In this document: piece after piece, positions 5,028 to 11,124 of the stretch | Position numbering within the stretch: the first letter of the stretch is position 1 | How the letters are laid out: the number at the start of each line of letters is the position of its first letter | From: DASUSF01 sp036375275 | Lineage (GTDB): Bacteria > Pseudomonadota > Alphaproteobacteria > Geminicoccales > Geminicoccaceae | Reading direction: 5' to 3' | NCBI GenBank assembly: GCA_036375275.1 | Contig: DASUSF010000276.1 | Coordinates: 1 to 11,124, forward strand | Length of the DNA stretch: 11,124 nt | Notes under the pieces: model-generated | The model's database searches: none | The model's input: only the letters and a program-made list of their open reading frames with translations | What the model was told of the DNA's origin: nothing | Made by a program: the position numbers and the translations under genes

Positions 5028-6323
5028 ATGGCAGGCCCGACCACTCCGGACGACGCGCTGGCCTGCGACCTGCTCGCGGCGGTGGATGCCGGCTTCGAGG
5101 ACCAGGTCGCGTTCACCCGCGAGCTCATCCGCTTCCCGTCGCTGCGCGGGCAGGAGCACACCTGCCAGGACTTCATCCACCGGGCGCTCAGGGACCGCGG
5201 CTACGCCATGGACCGGTTCGCGATCGACGTCGGCGCAATCGAGCGGCATCCGGGCTTCTCCCCGGTCAAGGTCGACTATGCGAACGCGATCAACGTGGTC
5301 GGGACGCAGCGTCCGCGCGCCGAGACCGGCCGCTCGCTGATCCTGAACGGCCACGTCGACGTGGTGCCTGCGGGGCCCCTTTCGATGTGGACCCGGCCGC
5401 CGTTCGAGCCCTGGGTCGAGGGCGACTGGCTGTACGGCCGCGGCGGCGGCGACATGAAGGCCGGCCTCGCCGCCAACATCTTCGCCCTCGACGCGATCCG
5501 CTCCCTCGGCTACCGGCCCGCGGCCACGGTCCACGTCCAGTCGGTGACCGAGGAGGAATGCACCGGCAACGGCGCGCTCGCCTGCCTGGCCCGCGGCTAT
5601 CGGGCGGACGCGGCGCTGATCCCGGAGCCCGAGGACGACAAGCTGGTCCGCGCCAACTGCGGCGTGATCTGGTTCCGGGTCCACGTGCGGGGCGCGCCCG
5701 TCCATGTGCGCGACGCGACCAGCGGCAGCAACGCGATCGAGGCCTGCTTCGGCCTGATCCAGGGGCTGCGCCAGCTGGAGGCGCGCTGGAACGCGCGCCA
5801 GGGCGAGCACCGGCACTTCGAGGACCTGGACCACCCGATCAACTTCAACGTCGGGCGGATCGAGGGCGGCGACTGGGCATCGTCGGTCCCGGCCTGGTGC
5901 AGCTTCGACTGCCGGATCGCGATCTACCCGGGCGTCGACCCGAGGGCCGCCTGTCGGGAGATCGAGGACACGCTCCGCGGCGCGGCGCAGGCGAACTCGT
6001 TCCTCGCCAACAACCCGCCCGAGGTCGAGTACAACGGCTTCATGACCGAGGGCTACGTGCTCGCGGAAGGCAGCGAGGCCGAGCAGACCCTCGCCCGCTC
6101 TCACGCCCAGGCCTATGGCGGGAGCCTCGAGAGCTTCGTCACGCCGGCGTATCTCGACGGTCGGGTGTTCGTGCTCTACGGCGACTGCCCGTGCCTCGTC
6201 TACGGCCCCCGGGCGGAGAACGTCCACGGCTTCGACGAGCGCGTGAGCCTCGCCTCGGTTCGCCGCGTGACCGGCTCGATCGCGCTCTTCATCGCGTCCT
6301 GGTGCGGCCTCGAGAAGATCTGA
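5028..6323 (+). CDS. M20 family metallo-amidohydrolase, ArgE/DapE-like deacylase
   Basis: The product is 431 residues, a normal M20 length with a catalytic domain and an inserted dimerisation domain. The dinuclear metal site is intact: LNGHVDVVP with His109 and catalytic Asp111, GRGGGDMKAG with bridging Asp142, TEEECTGNGA with the general-base Glu pair at about 175-176, IPEPE with Glu200, and a C-terminal VHGFDE with His400. Such enzymes cleave N-acyl groups from amino acids (for example acetylornithine or succinyl-diaminopimelate) or related amides in the cytoplasm. Sequence alone does not fix the substrate, and I would not name it argE or dapE. The ATG at 5028 has an exceptionally strong GGGGGGAGAG ribosome-binding site. 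A small GAGCG-CCG-CGCTC repeat overlaps the stop. It lies upstream of the decarboxylase gene on the same strand, but 181 bases away. Confidence 0.88.
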   Translation: MAGPTTPDDALACDLLAAVDAGFEDQVAFTRELIRFPSLRGQEHTCQDFIHRALRDRGYAMDRFAIDVGAIERHPGFSPVKVDYANAINVVGTQRPRAETGRSLILNGHVDVVPAGPLSMWTRPPFEPWVEGDWLYGRGGGDMKAGLAANIFALDAIRSLGYRPAATVHVQSVTEEECTGNGALACLARGYRADAALIPEPEDDKLVRANCGVIWFRVHVRGAPVHVRDATSGSNAIEACFGLIQGLRQLEARWNARQGEHRHFEDLDHPINFNVGRIEGGDWASSVPAWCSFDCRIAIYPGVDPRAACREIEDTLRGAAQANSFLANNPPEVEYNGFMTEGYVLAEGSEAEQTLARSHAQAYGGSLESFVTPAYLDGRVFVLYGDCPCLVYGPRAENVHGFDERVSLASVRRVTGSIALFIASWCGLEKI

Positions 6324-6390
6324 GCGCCGCGCTCCCCGCCCTTCGCCAGCAGTGGACCCGGCCCGCCGTACCAGCATGCGGCTCGACAAT

Positions 6391-6504
6391 TTTGTATATC
6401 TATAGTTGCGCTTTGCGGCCTTGTCTTTTGGCCTGCTTGCCGCCACGATCGCGGCGATGAACTCGCGCAGCGCCATGCGCTTTTGATGTTGGACAAAGCT
6501 CGCG
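6391..6504. promoter_or_regulatory. AT-rich upstream region of the decarboxylase operon
   Basis: After GC-rich sequence at 6324-6380, composition drops sharply around a tract reading ACAATTTTGTATATCTATAG (6389-6408), followed by TTGTCTTTTGGCC. This is the most AT-rich patch outside ssrA and lies 100 bases upstream of the next gene. Several -10-like hexamers (TATATC, TATAGT) occur, but none has a good -35 at normal spacing. GCCGC-CACGATC-GCGGC (near 6440) forms a short inverted repeat. A promoter or binding site for a DNA-bending protein is the simplest reading. A minus-strand open frame crosses here but matches no family I know. Confidence 0.4.
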
Positions 6505-7647
6505 ATGATTTCTGCCCGAGAGGTTCTCGGCGCCGCGGAGGAGCGCGGCTTCGACTTCTTCACCGGCGTGCCCTGCTCGTTCCTGACCCCGCTGATCAAC
6601 GCGGTGATCGGGTCCGGCTCCACCGACTACGTCGGCGCGGTGAACGAGGGGGATGCCGTGGCCATCGCGGCGGGGGCATGGCTGGGCGGGCGCGAGACGG
6701 TGGTGATGTGCCAGAACTCCGGGCTCGGCAACGCCATCAATCCCCTGACCTCGCTGAACTGGCCCTTCCGGATCCCGACGCTGCTCATCGTGACCTGGCG
6801 CGGGCAGCCCGGCCTCGGCGACGAGCCGCAGCACGCGCTGATGGGCGCTGTGCTCAAGGACCTGCTGCGCGACTGCGAGCTGGAGCAGGACGACTTCCCG
6901 ACCGATCCGAGGGCGCTCGCCGGCGCGCTCGATCGTGCGCGGGACAGCATGGCCGCGCGGAGCCTGCCCTACGCGTTCGTCCTGCAGAAGGGCACGATCG
7001 GCAGCGAGGCGCTGAACGAGACGGCGCTCGAGCCCCGGCCACGGGGCCGGCACGTCGACCTCTGCCGGGGATCGGACCGGCCGACCCGGTTCGCCGCCCT
7101 CGAACGGTTCCTCGCCGCGGCACCGGAGACGGCGGCGGTGATCGCCACCACGGGGGAGTGCGGGCGCGAGCTGTTCACCCTCGCGGATCGTCCGCAGCAC
7201 CTGTACCAGGTCGGCTCGATGGGCTGCGCCAGCGCCATGGGGCTGGGCGTGGCCCTGACCACGGGGCGGCAGGTCGCGGTGCTGGACGGCGACGGCGCGG
7301 CGCTGATGCGGCTGGGCAATCTCGCCACCGTCGGCGCCCACGCGCCGGCGGGGATGGTGCACGTGATCCTCGACAACGGCGTTCACGATTCGACCGGCGG
7401 CCAGGCCACGGTGTCGCCGGTGGTCGATTTTGCCCGCGTCGCTCTGGCCTGCGGCTACGCCACCGGCACGGTCTGCGATCATCTCGCGGGCTTCGAGCAG
7501 GCGCTGGGCGCGGCGTTCGCGACCCCCGGGCCCCATCTGGTTCATCTCCGGATCCGTCCCGGCAGCATCTCCAACCTCGGCCGCCCGACCGTCAAGCCGC
7601 CCGAGGTGGCGCGCCGGTTCCGCGCGTTCCTCACGCGCGTCGCGTGA
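6505..7647 (+). CDS. ThDP-dependent decarboxylase, phosphonopyruvate decarboxylase-like
   Basis: The product is 380 residues, the length of fused phosphonopyruvate decarboxylases (Ppd, Fom2 type). The N-terminal pyrimidine-binding half has FFTGVPCSFL at about 18-27, the cofactor-activating Glu48 in AVNEGDAVAIAAG, CQNSGLGNAINPLTSL at about 69-84 and WRGQPGLGDEPQH at about 98-110. The C-terminal half has the ThDP/Mg motif from GDG (262-264) to DN (290-291), followed by GVHDSTGGQ. Ppd converts phosphonopyruvate to phosphonoacetaldehyde and CO2, the step that pulls the unfavourable PEP mutase reaction forward. The close relative sulfopyruvate decarboxylase (ComDE) is the main alternative; the DEPQH stretch and fused length favour Ppd. 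The ATG at 6505 has a GGACAAAG ribosome-binding site. The hydroxyacid dehydrogenase follows after 46 bases. No PEP mutase is in the window. Confidence 0.85.
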   Translation: MISAREVLGAAEERGFDFFTGVPCSFLTPLINAVIGSGSTDYVGAVNEGDAVAIAAGAWLGGRETVVMCQNSGLGNAINPLTSLNWPFRIPTLLIVTWRGQPGLGDEPQHALMGAVLKDLLRDCELEQDDFPTDPRALAGALDRARDSMAARSLPYAFVLQKGTIGSEALNETALEPRPRGRHVDLCRGSDRPTRFAALERFLAAAPETAAVIATTGECGRELFTLADRPQHLYQVGSMGCASAMGLGVALTTGRQVAVLDGDGAALMRLGNLATVGAHAPAGMVHVILDNGVHDSTGGQATVSPVVDFARVALACGYATGTVCDHLAGFEQALGAAFATPGPHLVHLRIRPGSISNLGRPTVKPPEVARRFRAFLTRVA

Positions 7648-7693
7648 CCCGCCCTCCGCGCTCGCCCTCGCGCCCGCCTCCAGGAGCCCAGGC

Positions 7694-8653
7694 ATGAAGA
7701 TCATCCTGCTCAGTCCGATCGCGCCGGAGGCGATCCGCGAGCTGCAGGCCGGGCACGACGTCGTCCTGGCGACGGACGCCGGCGCGGAGGATCTGCCGCG
7801 CCTGCTCGCCGACCGCGAGGCGATCGTGCTGCGCAGCGGCGTCCAGATCACCGAGGAGGTGCTGCGCGCGGCGCCCGAGGTGCGGCTGATCGTGCGCGCC
7901 GGCTCGGGCATCGACAACGTCGACCTCGACGCGGCGCGGCGGCGGGGCATCCGCGTGGTGCGGGTGCCGGGCCCCTCCGCGCAGGCCGTGGCCGAGCTGA
8001 CCTTCGCCCTGATCCTGGCCCTGATGCGCAAGGTGCCGCTGGCCGACCGCGGCATGCGGCAGGGCCGCTGGCCCAAGCACCAGCTCGGCGGGCACCTCCT
8101 GCGCGGCAAGACCCTCGGCATCGTCGGGGCCGGCAGCATCGGGAGCCGGGTGGGCGAGCTCGGCGCGGCGTGGCGGATGCGCGTGCTCGGGTGCGTCACC
8201 CGGCCGACCGAGGAGCGGCGCCTGGCCTGCGCCGGGCTCGGCATCACGCTCGCCGATCAGGACACCGTGGTCCGCGAAGCCGACATCCTCTCCCTGCACA
8301 CGCCGCTCGATGCGGCGACGCAGCACCTGGTCGATGCGGCCTTCCTGGCGCGCATGAAGCCCGGCGCCTACCTCGTCAACACGGCGCGAGGCGGCGTCGT
8401 CGACGAGTCGGCGCTGCGCGATGCCCTCGAGCGCGGCCACCTCGCCGGCGCCGCGCTCGACGTGCATGCGACCGAGCGCGACGGGACCATCCCACCCCTG
8501 GCCGCGTACCCGAACGTGGTCCTCACGCCGCACATCGGCGGGATGGCGCTGGAGTCGCAGAGCGAGATCGGGCGCCGCACGGTCGAGATCGTGCATGCAT
8601 TCCAGGCGCGGACGAGCCTCCCCGCGATCGAGGACATCGTGCTGGTGGCGTGA
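7694..8653 (+). CDS. D-isomer-specific 2-hydroxyacid dehydrogenase (SerA-like)
   Basis: The product is 319 residues, the length of a catalytic plus nucleotide-binding domain without the ACT-type C-terminal extension of full SerA. Visible landmarks are RAGSGIDNVD at about 68-77, the Rossmann GAGSIG at 145-150, NTARGGVVDE with catalytic Arg232, Glu261 and the TPHIGG motif with catalytic His280. It should interconvert a 2-keto acid and a D-2-hydroxy acid with NAD(P)H. The second Rossmann strand ends in VLGCVTR, lacking the usual acidic residue that binds NAD ribose, so NADP(H) preference is inferred. AGGAG lies 8 bases before the ATG. It sits 46 bases after the decarboxylase gene, suggesting joint action on phosphono- or sulfo-lactate/pyruvate. 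A small TGAGG-N6-CCTCA hairpin spans the convergent stops at 8651-8666. Confidence 0.9.
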   Translation: MKIILLSPIAPEAIRELQAGHDVVLATDAGAEDLPRLLADREAIVLRSGVQITEEVLRAAPEVRLIVRAGSGIDNVDLDAARRRGIRVVRVPGPSAQAVAELTFALILALMRKVPLADRGMRQGRWPKHQLGGHLLRGKTLGIVGAGSIGSRVGELGAAWRMRVLGCVTRPTEERRLACAGLGITLADQDTVVREADILSLHTPLDAATQHLVDAAFLARMKPGAYLVNTARGGVVDESALRDALERGHLAGAALDVHATERDGTIPPLAAYPNVVLTPHIGGMALESQSEIGRRTVEIVHAFQARTSLPAIEDIVLVA

Positions 8654-8663
8654 GGCGTCGCCC

Positions 8664-9446
8664 TCAGCCGGCGGCGGCGGCGGCGCGCCGGAGCAGCCAG
8701 GCGAACGTGAGCACCAGCACGACCGTGTTGCCCGACGCCGCGAGCAGCAGGAACAGGTCCAGCGCCCCGAGCAGCACGGCCAGGAACAGGAGCACCAGCA
8801 GCCCGCCGGAGACGTTGAGGAGGTTGTTGCCGGCGCTCATCAGCGTCCGCCGCCAGGATCGCCGGGTGGCCGGGCCGATCGCGTCATGGCGCCGGAGCTC
8901 GAGGGCGCCGAAGCTGTTCTTGAACTTCTGGAACACGAGGCGGGTCCAGAGCGCTGCGATCGAGGCCCAGGCGCCGAGCAGCAGCCAGACCGCTCCTCCG
9001 CCCCCCGGATCGTTCGGGAACGGCGCGAGCCAGACCTCGTCCGGTCGGTTGCAGGCGCCGAGGCCGGCGGCGAGGAACACGAGGGCGTAGGCCGCGTAGC
9101 CGCCGATCGTGTCGAGGAAGGCGCCGTACGTGCTGAAGGTCCCGTGGTGGCGCGCGATGTTGCCGTCGGCGCAGTCGAGAAGCAGCCAGCCGTTGATCAG
9201 GACCGCGCCGAGCACCGCGGCCGGATAGGAGCCGAAGCCGAGGAGCAGGCATCCCCCGACCAGGACGATCATCGACAGCCAGGTGACCTGGTTCGCCGTG
9301 ATCCCCGCGCGCATGAAGGCGGCCGCCACATGGAACGACGCCGGCCGCACGACATGGTAGGTCCAGGCCTCGTTCCGGTCCTCCGCGGCCTTGCTGCCGC
9401 CCCGATAGCCGGCCCGGAGATCGGCGGCCGAGACACCGTCCTTCAT
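8664..9446 (-). CDS. CDP-alcohol phosphatidyltransferase family membrane protein, signature altered
   Basis: The product is 260 residues with about six hydrophobic segments. An amphipathic N-terminus (RNEAWTYHVVRPASF) leads to ITANQVTWLS at about 49-58 and then the family signature. The expected pattern is D-x2-D-G-x2-A-R-x8-G-x3-D-x3-D. Here Asp91, Asp94, Gly95, Ala98, Arg99, Gly108 and Asp112 are present, but position 116 is Gly (FLDTIGGY). The missing Asp is the proposed catalytic base. Family members transfer a phospho-alcohol from a CDP-linked donor to an alcohol in the inner membrane, often making lipid headgroups; relatives occur in phosphonolipid clusters. Activity here is uncertain. 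The ATG at 9446-9444 has GAGGGG about 8 bases upstream. It converges on the dehydrogenase gene with a 10-base gap and lies 234 bases downstream of the methyltransferase gene. Confidence 0.85.
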   Translation of the reverse strand: MKDGVSAADLRAGYRGGSKAAEDRNEAWTYHVVRPASFHVAAAFMRAGITANQVTWLSMIVLVGGCLLLGFGSYPAAVLGAVLINGWLLLDCADGNIARHHGTFSTYGAFLDTIGGYAAYALVFLAAGLGACNRPDEVWLAPFPNDPGGGGAVWLLLGAWASIAALWTRLVFQKFKNSFGALELRRHDAIGPATRRSWRRTLMSAGNNLLNVSGGLLVLLFLAVLLGALDLFLLLAASGNTVVLVLTFAWLLRRAAAAAG

Positions 9447-9680
9447 CGCCGCCGCCCCTCGGGGTGCGCCGGGCCCGGCGCGTCTCCGCCGCGGTGCGAC
9501 GCCGAGCAGTCGCCGGCCCGAAGAAGACGGTCAGCATGCCCGACGAGTCGTGGCAGCATGGTCAAGACCGCCGACCCCTTCCGACCGGTGCGCGACGCCC
9601 GGAGGAGCGGGCCGGGCCGGGAACGATGACCGACGACGTCATCCGGACGCGCGTTCCCATGACGCTCTCCGAGCCGGCCG
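9447..9680. other. Gap between methyltransferase and CDP-alcohol transferase-like genes
   Basis: I see no gene in these 234 bases. They hold two inverted repeats near the methyltransferase end (listed separately) and a CAGCATG direct repeat around 9533 and 9552. On the minus strand there is a TTGACC hexamer but no matching -10, so the position of any promoter for the downstream gene is unclear. Confidence 0.4.
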
Positions 9681-9687
9681 TCATGGG
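9625..9687. repeat. Two neighbouring inverted repeats sharing an ATGAC/GTCAT core
   Basis: GATGAC (9625-9630) pairs with GTCATC (9638-9643) across 7 bases. CCCATGAC (9656-9663) pairs perfectly with GTCATGGG (9680-9687) across 16 bases, and within that loop GCTC/GAGC can add an inner stem. The outer arm overlaps the methyltransferase stop codon, so as RNA it could be a 3'-end hairpin of that transcript, though no T tract follows. As DNA, the four ATGAC/GTCAT half-sites alternate in direction at spacings of 12, 21 and 21 bases, which resembles an operator array. Confidence 0.45.
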
Positions 9688-10508
9688 GCGGCGCCGCTGC
9701 TGCCCGGACCCGGCTGCGCCTTGCGGCAGTGGAAGATGTTCTCGTCGCCTCTCAGGCCGAAGCGGCGCCGGACGGCCGAGGAGACGCCGCTCGCCGGGTC
9801 GAGGCGCACCTCGAAGCCGGCGACCCTCAGGCGGTCGGCAAAGTCCTTGCCGTAGCTGCGGACGTGGCCCCGCTCGCCGAAGGCGCGGGCCCGCTCCTCG
9901 GGCGCCGTGATCGAAGGATCTTCATGCGTCGGCCGGTCCAGCCGGATCGGCACCGTGATGATCGCGAAGCCACCCGGCCGCAGCACGCGGTGGATCTCCG
10001 AGATCGCGCCCCGGTCGTCCGCCACGTGCTCGAGCACGTGGATGCAGAGGACGGCGTCGAAGCTCGCGTCCGGCATCGGCAGCGCGGTGACGTCGCCGAG
10101 CGTCGTCACCTCCGGCCCCCGGCGCACCAGGTCGAGGCCGACGTACTCGACGCCCGGCATGGTCTGGAAGCGGCGCGCGAACGCCCATCTCGGCCCGACC
10201 TCCAGCAGCTTGACCGGCCCCTTGAGCAGGTCGGTCCGGTCCCGGAGATACAGCCAGTCGCGGCGGTGGCGGGCCTTGGCGTTGCATCTCGGGCAATAGC
10301 CGTCGGTGGACGAGCGCAGGAAGCCTCTCTTGACCGTGAACGCCCTCAACCGCCAATCGCAGCACGGGCAGGTGTACCGGAGGCCGACGAAGAGGAGCCC
10401 TCGGAGCAGAAGGGCGAGGCGCCTCAGGCCGGCGGTCCGCGGCAACCGGCGTCGAGCGGCGGGCAGGTCGTGCGCCGCTCCGGCCACGCCCGCGACCGGG
10501 CGATCCAT
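9681..10508 (-). CDS. Class I SAM-dependent methyltransferase with N-terminal zinc ribbon
   Basis: The product is 275 residues. A hydrophobic patch (LALLLRGLLFVGL, about 31-43) precedes a zinc-ribbon-like domain with two CxxC pairs: Cys47/Cys50 in CPCC and Cys72/Cys75 in CPRC. The methyltransferase core follows: motif I LLEVGPRWAF at about 101-110, the acidic end of strand two at YVGLDL (Asp126), SFDAVLCIHVLEHV at about 149-162, and RVLRPGGFAIITVP at about 174-187. This is a type-11-like small-molecule methyltransferase; the substrate is unknown. The ATG at 10508-10506 is 11 bases past the upstream stop, with a GGCGG site. A GTG at 10523, overlapping the upstream stop as GTGA, is an alternative. 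Close spacing implies joint expression with the upstream gene. Similar zinc-ribbon methyltransferases occur in surface-glycan clusters, which fits the neighbours only loosely. Confidence 0.85.
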   Translation of the reverse strand: MDRPVAGVAGAAHDLPAARRRLPRTAGLRRLALLLRGLLFVGLRYTCPCCDWRLRAFTVKRGFLRSSTDGYCPRCNAKARHRRDWLYLRDRTDLLKGPVKLLEVGPRWAFARRFQTMPGVEYVGLDLVRRGPEVTTLGDVTALPMPDASFDAVLCIHVLEHVADDRGAISEIHRVLRPGGFAIITVPIRLDRPTHEDPSITAPEERARAFGERGHVRSYGKDFADRLRVAGFEVRLDPASGVSSAVRRRFGLRGDENIFHCRKAQPGPGSSGAAP

Positions 10509-10519
10509 GCCGACCGCCG

Positions 10520-11124
10520 TCACTTGAGGTCGCCCAGCGCGCCGGAGGGCGAGGCTGGTCCCGATCTGGCCGCGGCGGGCGCGCTGGGTGCATGGAAGCC
10601 CGGGCGCCGGAGCCGGCCGCGCCGGAGCAGCGTCCGCGCCCAGGGGGCGGCCCGCGCCAGCCGGTCGCGCGCGCCGAAGTAGCGCGCCCGCGCCGCCGCC
10701 GACCAGAGGCGGTACCACCTCGTTCCGGCGGCGCTCAGGTCGGCCAGCCCGCGCCGCAGGCCCGGGCAGCGCGCGCCCACCGCCCGGAAGTTGTAGAAGA
10801 CCAGGCGATCGCGCGGTCGGACGTAGGCGTAGCCCCGTTCGGCCAGGAGATCGTCGAGCAGCGCCTTCACCCGGCGCGGGTCGTCGAGCGCCGGGCGCGT
10901 CCAGCCCGACCGGCCGGCCGCGCGCGCCAGCGTCGCCAGGCGCTCCTTGTGCCGCTCGGACAGCGAGGGGCAGTGGACCAGGGCGTGGTAGGCGAGCGCC
11001 GCGACGGCGTCGTCCGCCGCCGGCACGAAGAAGCCGTCCGGGGAGACCTCACGCCGGTCCAGGAGGGCACGCTCCCAGGCCGGGTCGAGGTACCGGTCGC
11101 CGACGCGCCGGAAGCCGAAAACGA
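10520..11124 (-). CDS. Unrecognised protein, C-terminal part (cut by window edge)
   Basis: The frame is open to the window edge and ends in TGA at 10522-10520, giving about 200 visible residues. The nominal GTG at 11026 is probably internal, since sensible sequence continues upstream (GDRYLDPAWERALLDRREV and on). The visible part has a helical stretch (AVAALAYHALVHCPSLSERH), a second helical unit (RRVKALLDDLLAERGYAYVRP), then DRLVFYN, and ends in an Arg/Ala/Pro-rich tail of about 60 residues. I do not recognise the family or see catalytic motifs. The gene is 11 bases upstream of the methyltransferase gene on the same strand, with possible translational coupling, so the two likely act in the same process. 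Confidence 0.75.
   Translation of the reverse strand, partial: VFGFRRVGDRYLDPAWERALLDRREVSPDGFFVPAADDAVAALAYHALVHCPSLSERHKERLATLARAAGRSGWTRPALDDPRRVKALLDDLLAERGYAYVRPRDRLVFYNFRAVGARCPGLRRGLADLSAAGTRWYRLWSAAARARYFGARDRLARAAPWARTLLRRGRLRRPGFHAPSAPAAARSGPASPSGALGDLK

Noticed and set aside
5028..6323. Naming the M20 enzyme argE or dapE
   Set aside because: Metal ligands are shared by the whole family, and there are no arginine or lysine biosynthesis neighbours to support either.
4854..6623. Long minus-strand open frame of 589 codons
   Set aside because: It is antisense to the M20 gene, has no family motifs, and its Arg/Ala/Asp-rich composition is what the opposite strand of a GC-rich gene produces.
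6400..8247. Minus-strand open frame of 615 codons
   Set aside because: It is a shadow of the decarboxylase and dehydrogenase genes, both of which have intact catalytic motifs on the plus strand.
8421..9629. Plus-strand open frame of 402 codons across the CDP-alcohol transferase-like gene
   Set aside because: It is low-complexity Glu/Arg/Ala-rich with no recognisable domain. The minus-strand frame carries the membrane segments and family signature.

Overview
The window is very GC-rich chromosomal DNA with coding strands strongly biased to G/C in third positions. The best taxonomic marker is a circularly permuted, two-piece tmRNA gene (ssrA) followed by an alphaproteobacterial-type SspB adaptor. 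With a ThyX thymidylate synthase and the overall base composition, this points to an alphaproteobacterium, possibly of the Rhodospirillales or a related order. That placement is inference. Nothing in the window looks like an insertion sequence, prophage or CRISPR array.

Layout. Positions 1-479 (minus strand): a GNAT acetyltransferase cut by the window edge and, just upstream of it, a 57-residue membrane microprotein. Positions 669-2912 (minus strand): a tandem set of thyX, a one-span membrane protein, crcB (fluoride channel) and a DUF190 protein. Positions 2992-3919 (plus strand): a sigma70-like promoter, the permuted ssrA gene and sspB. Positions 3935-4675 (minus strand): a TauE/SafE-family permease. 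Positions 5028-6323 (plus strand): an M20-family amidohydrolase. Positions 6505-8653 (plus strand): a ThDP-dependent phosphonopyruvate-decarboxylase-like enzyme and a D-2-hydroxyacid dehydrogenase. Positions 8664-11124 (minus strand): a CDP-alcohol phosphotransferase-family membrane protein, a zinc-ribbon SAM methyltransferase and an unrecognised partial gene.

How the genes work together. ssrA and sspB form a protein quality-control module. tmRNA rescues stalled ribosomes and appends a tag read here as ANDNRMALAA, and SspB hands tagged proteins to ClpXP. The ssrA gene is not protein-coding, and a spurious ORF that runs from it into sspB would mis-set the sspB start. The right-hand half resembles an accessory metabolic cluster: a C-P (or C-S) 3-carbon acid decarboxylase, a hydroxyacid dehydrogenase, a CDP-alcohol transferase-like protein and a methyltransferase. 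This suggests modification of a surface lipid or glycan with a phosphonate-type headgroup. No PEP mutase lies within the window, so that pathway is a hypothesis.

Most notable points: the permuted tmRNA and its unusual tag; adjacency of tmRNA and its proteolytic adaptor; loss of the last aspartate of the CDP-alcohol phosphotransferase signature; an AT-rich island before the decarboxylase; a 9-bp hairpin against the thyX ribosome-binding site; and alternating ATGAC/GTCAT inverted repeats between the methyltransferase and the transferase-like gene.
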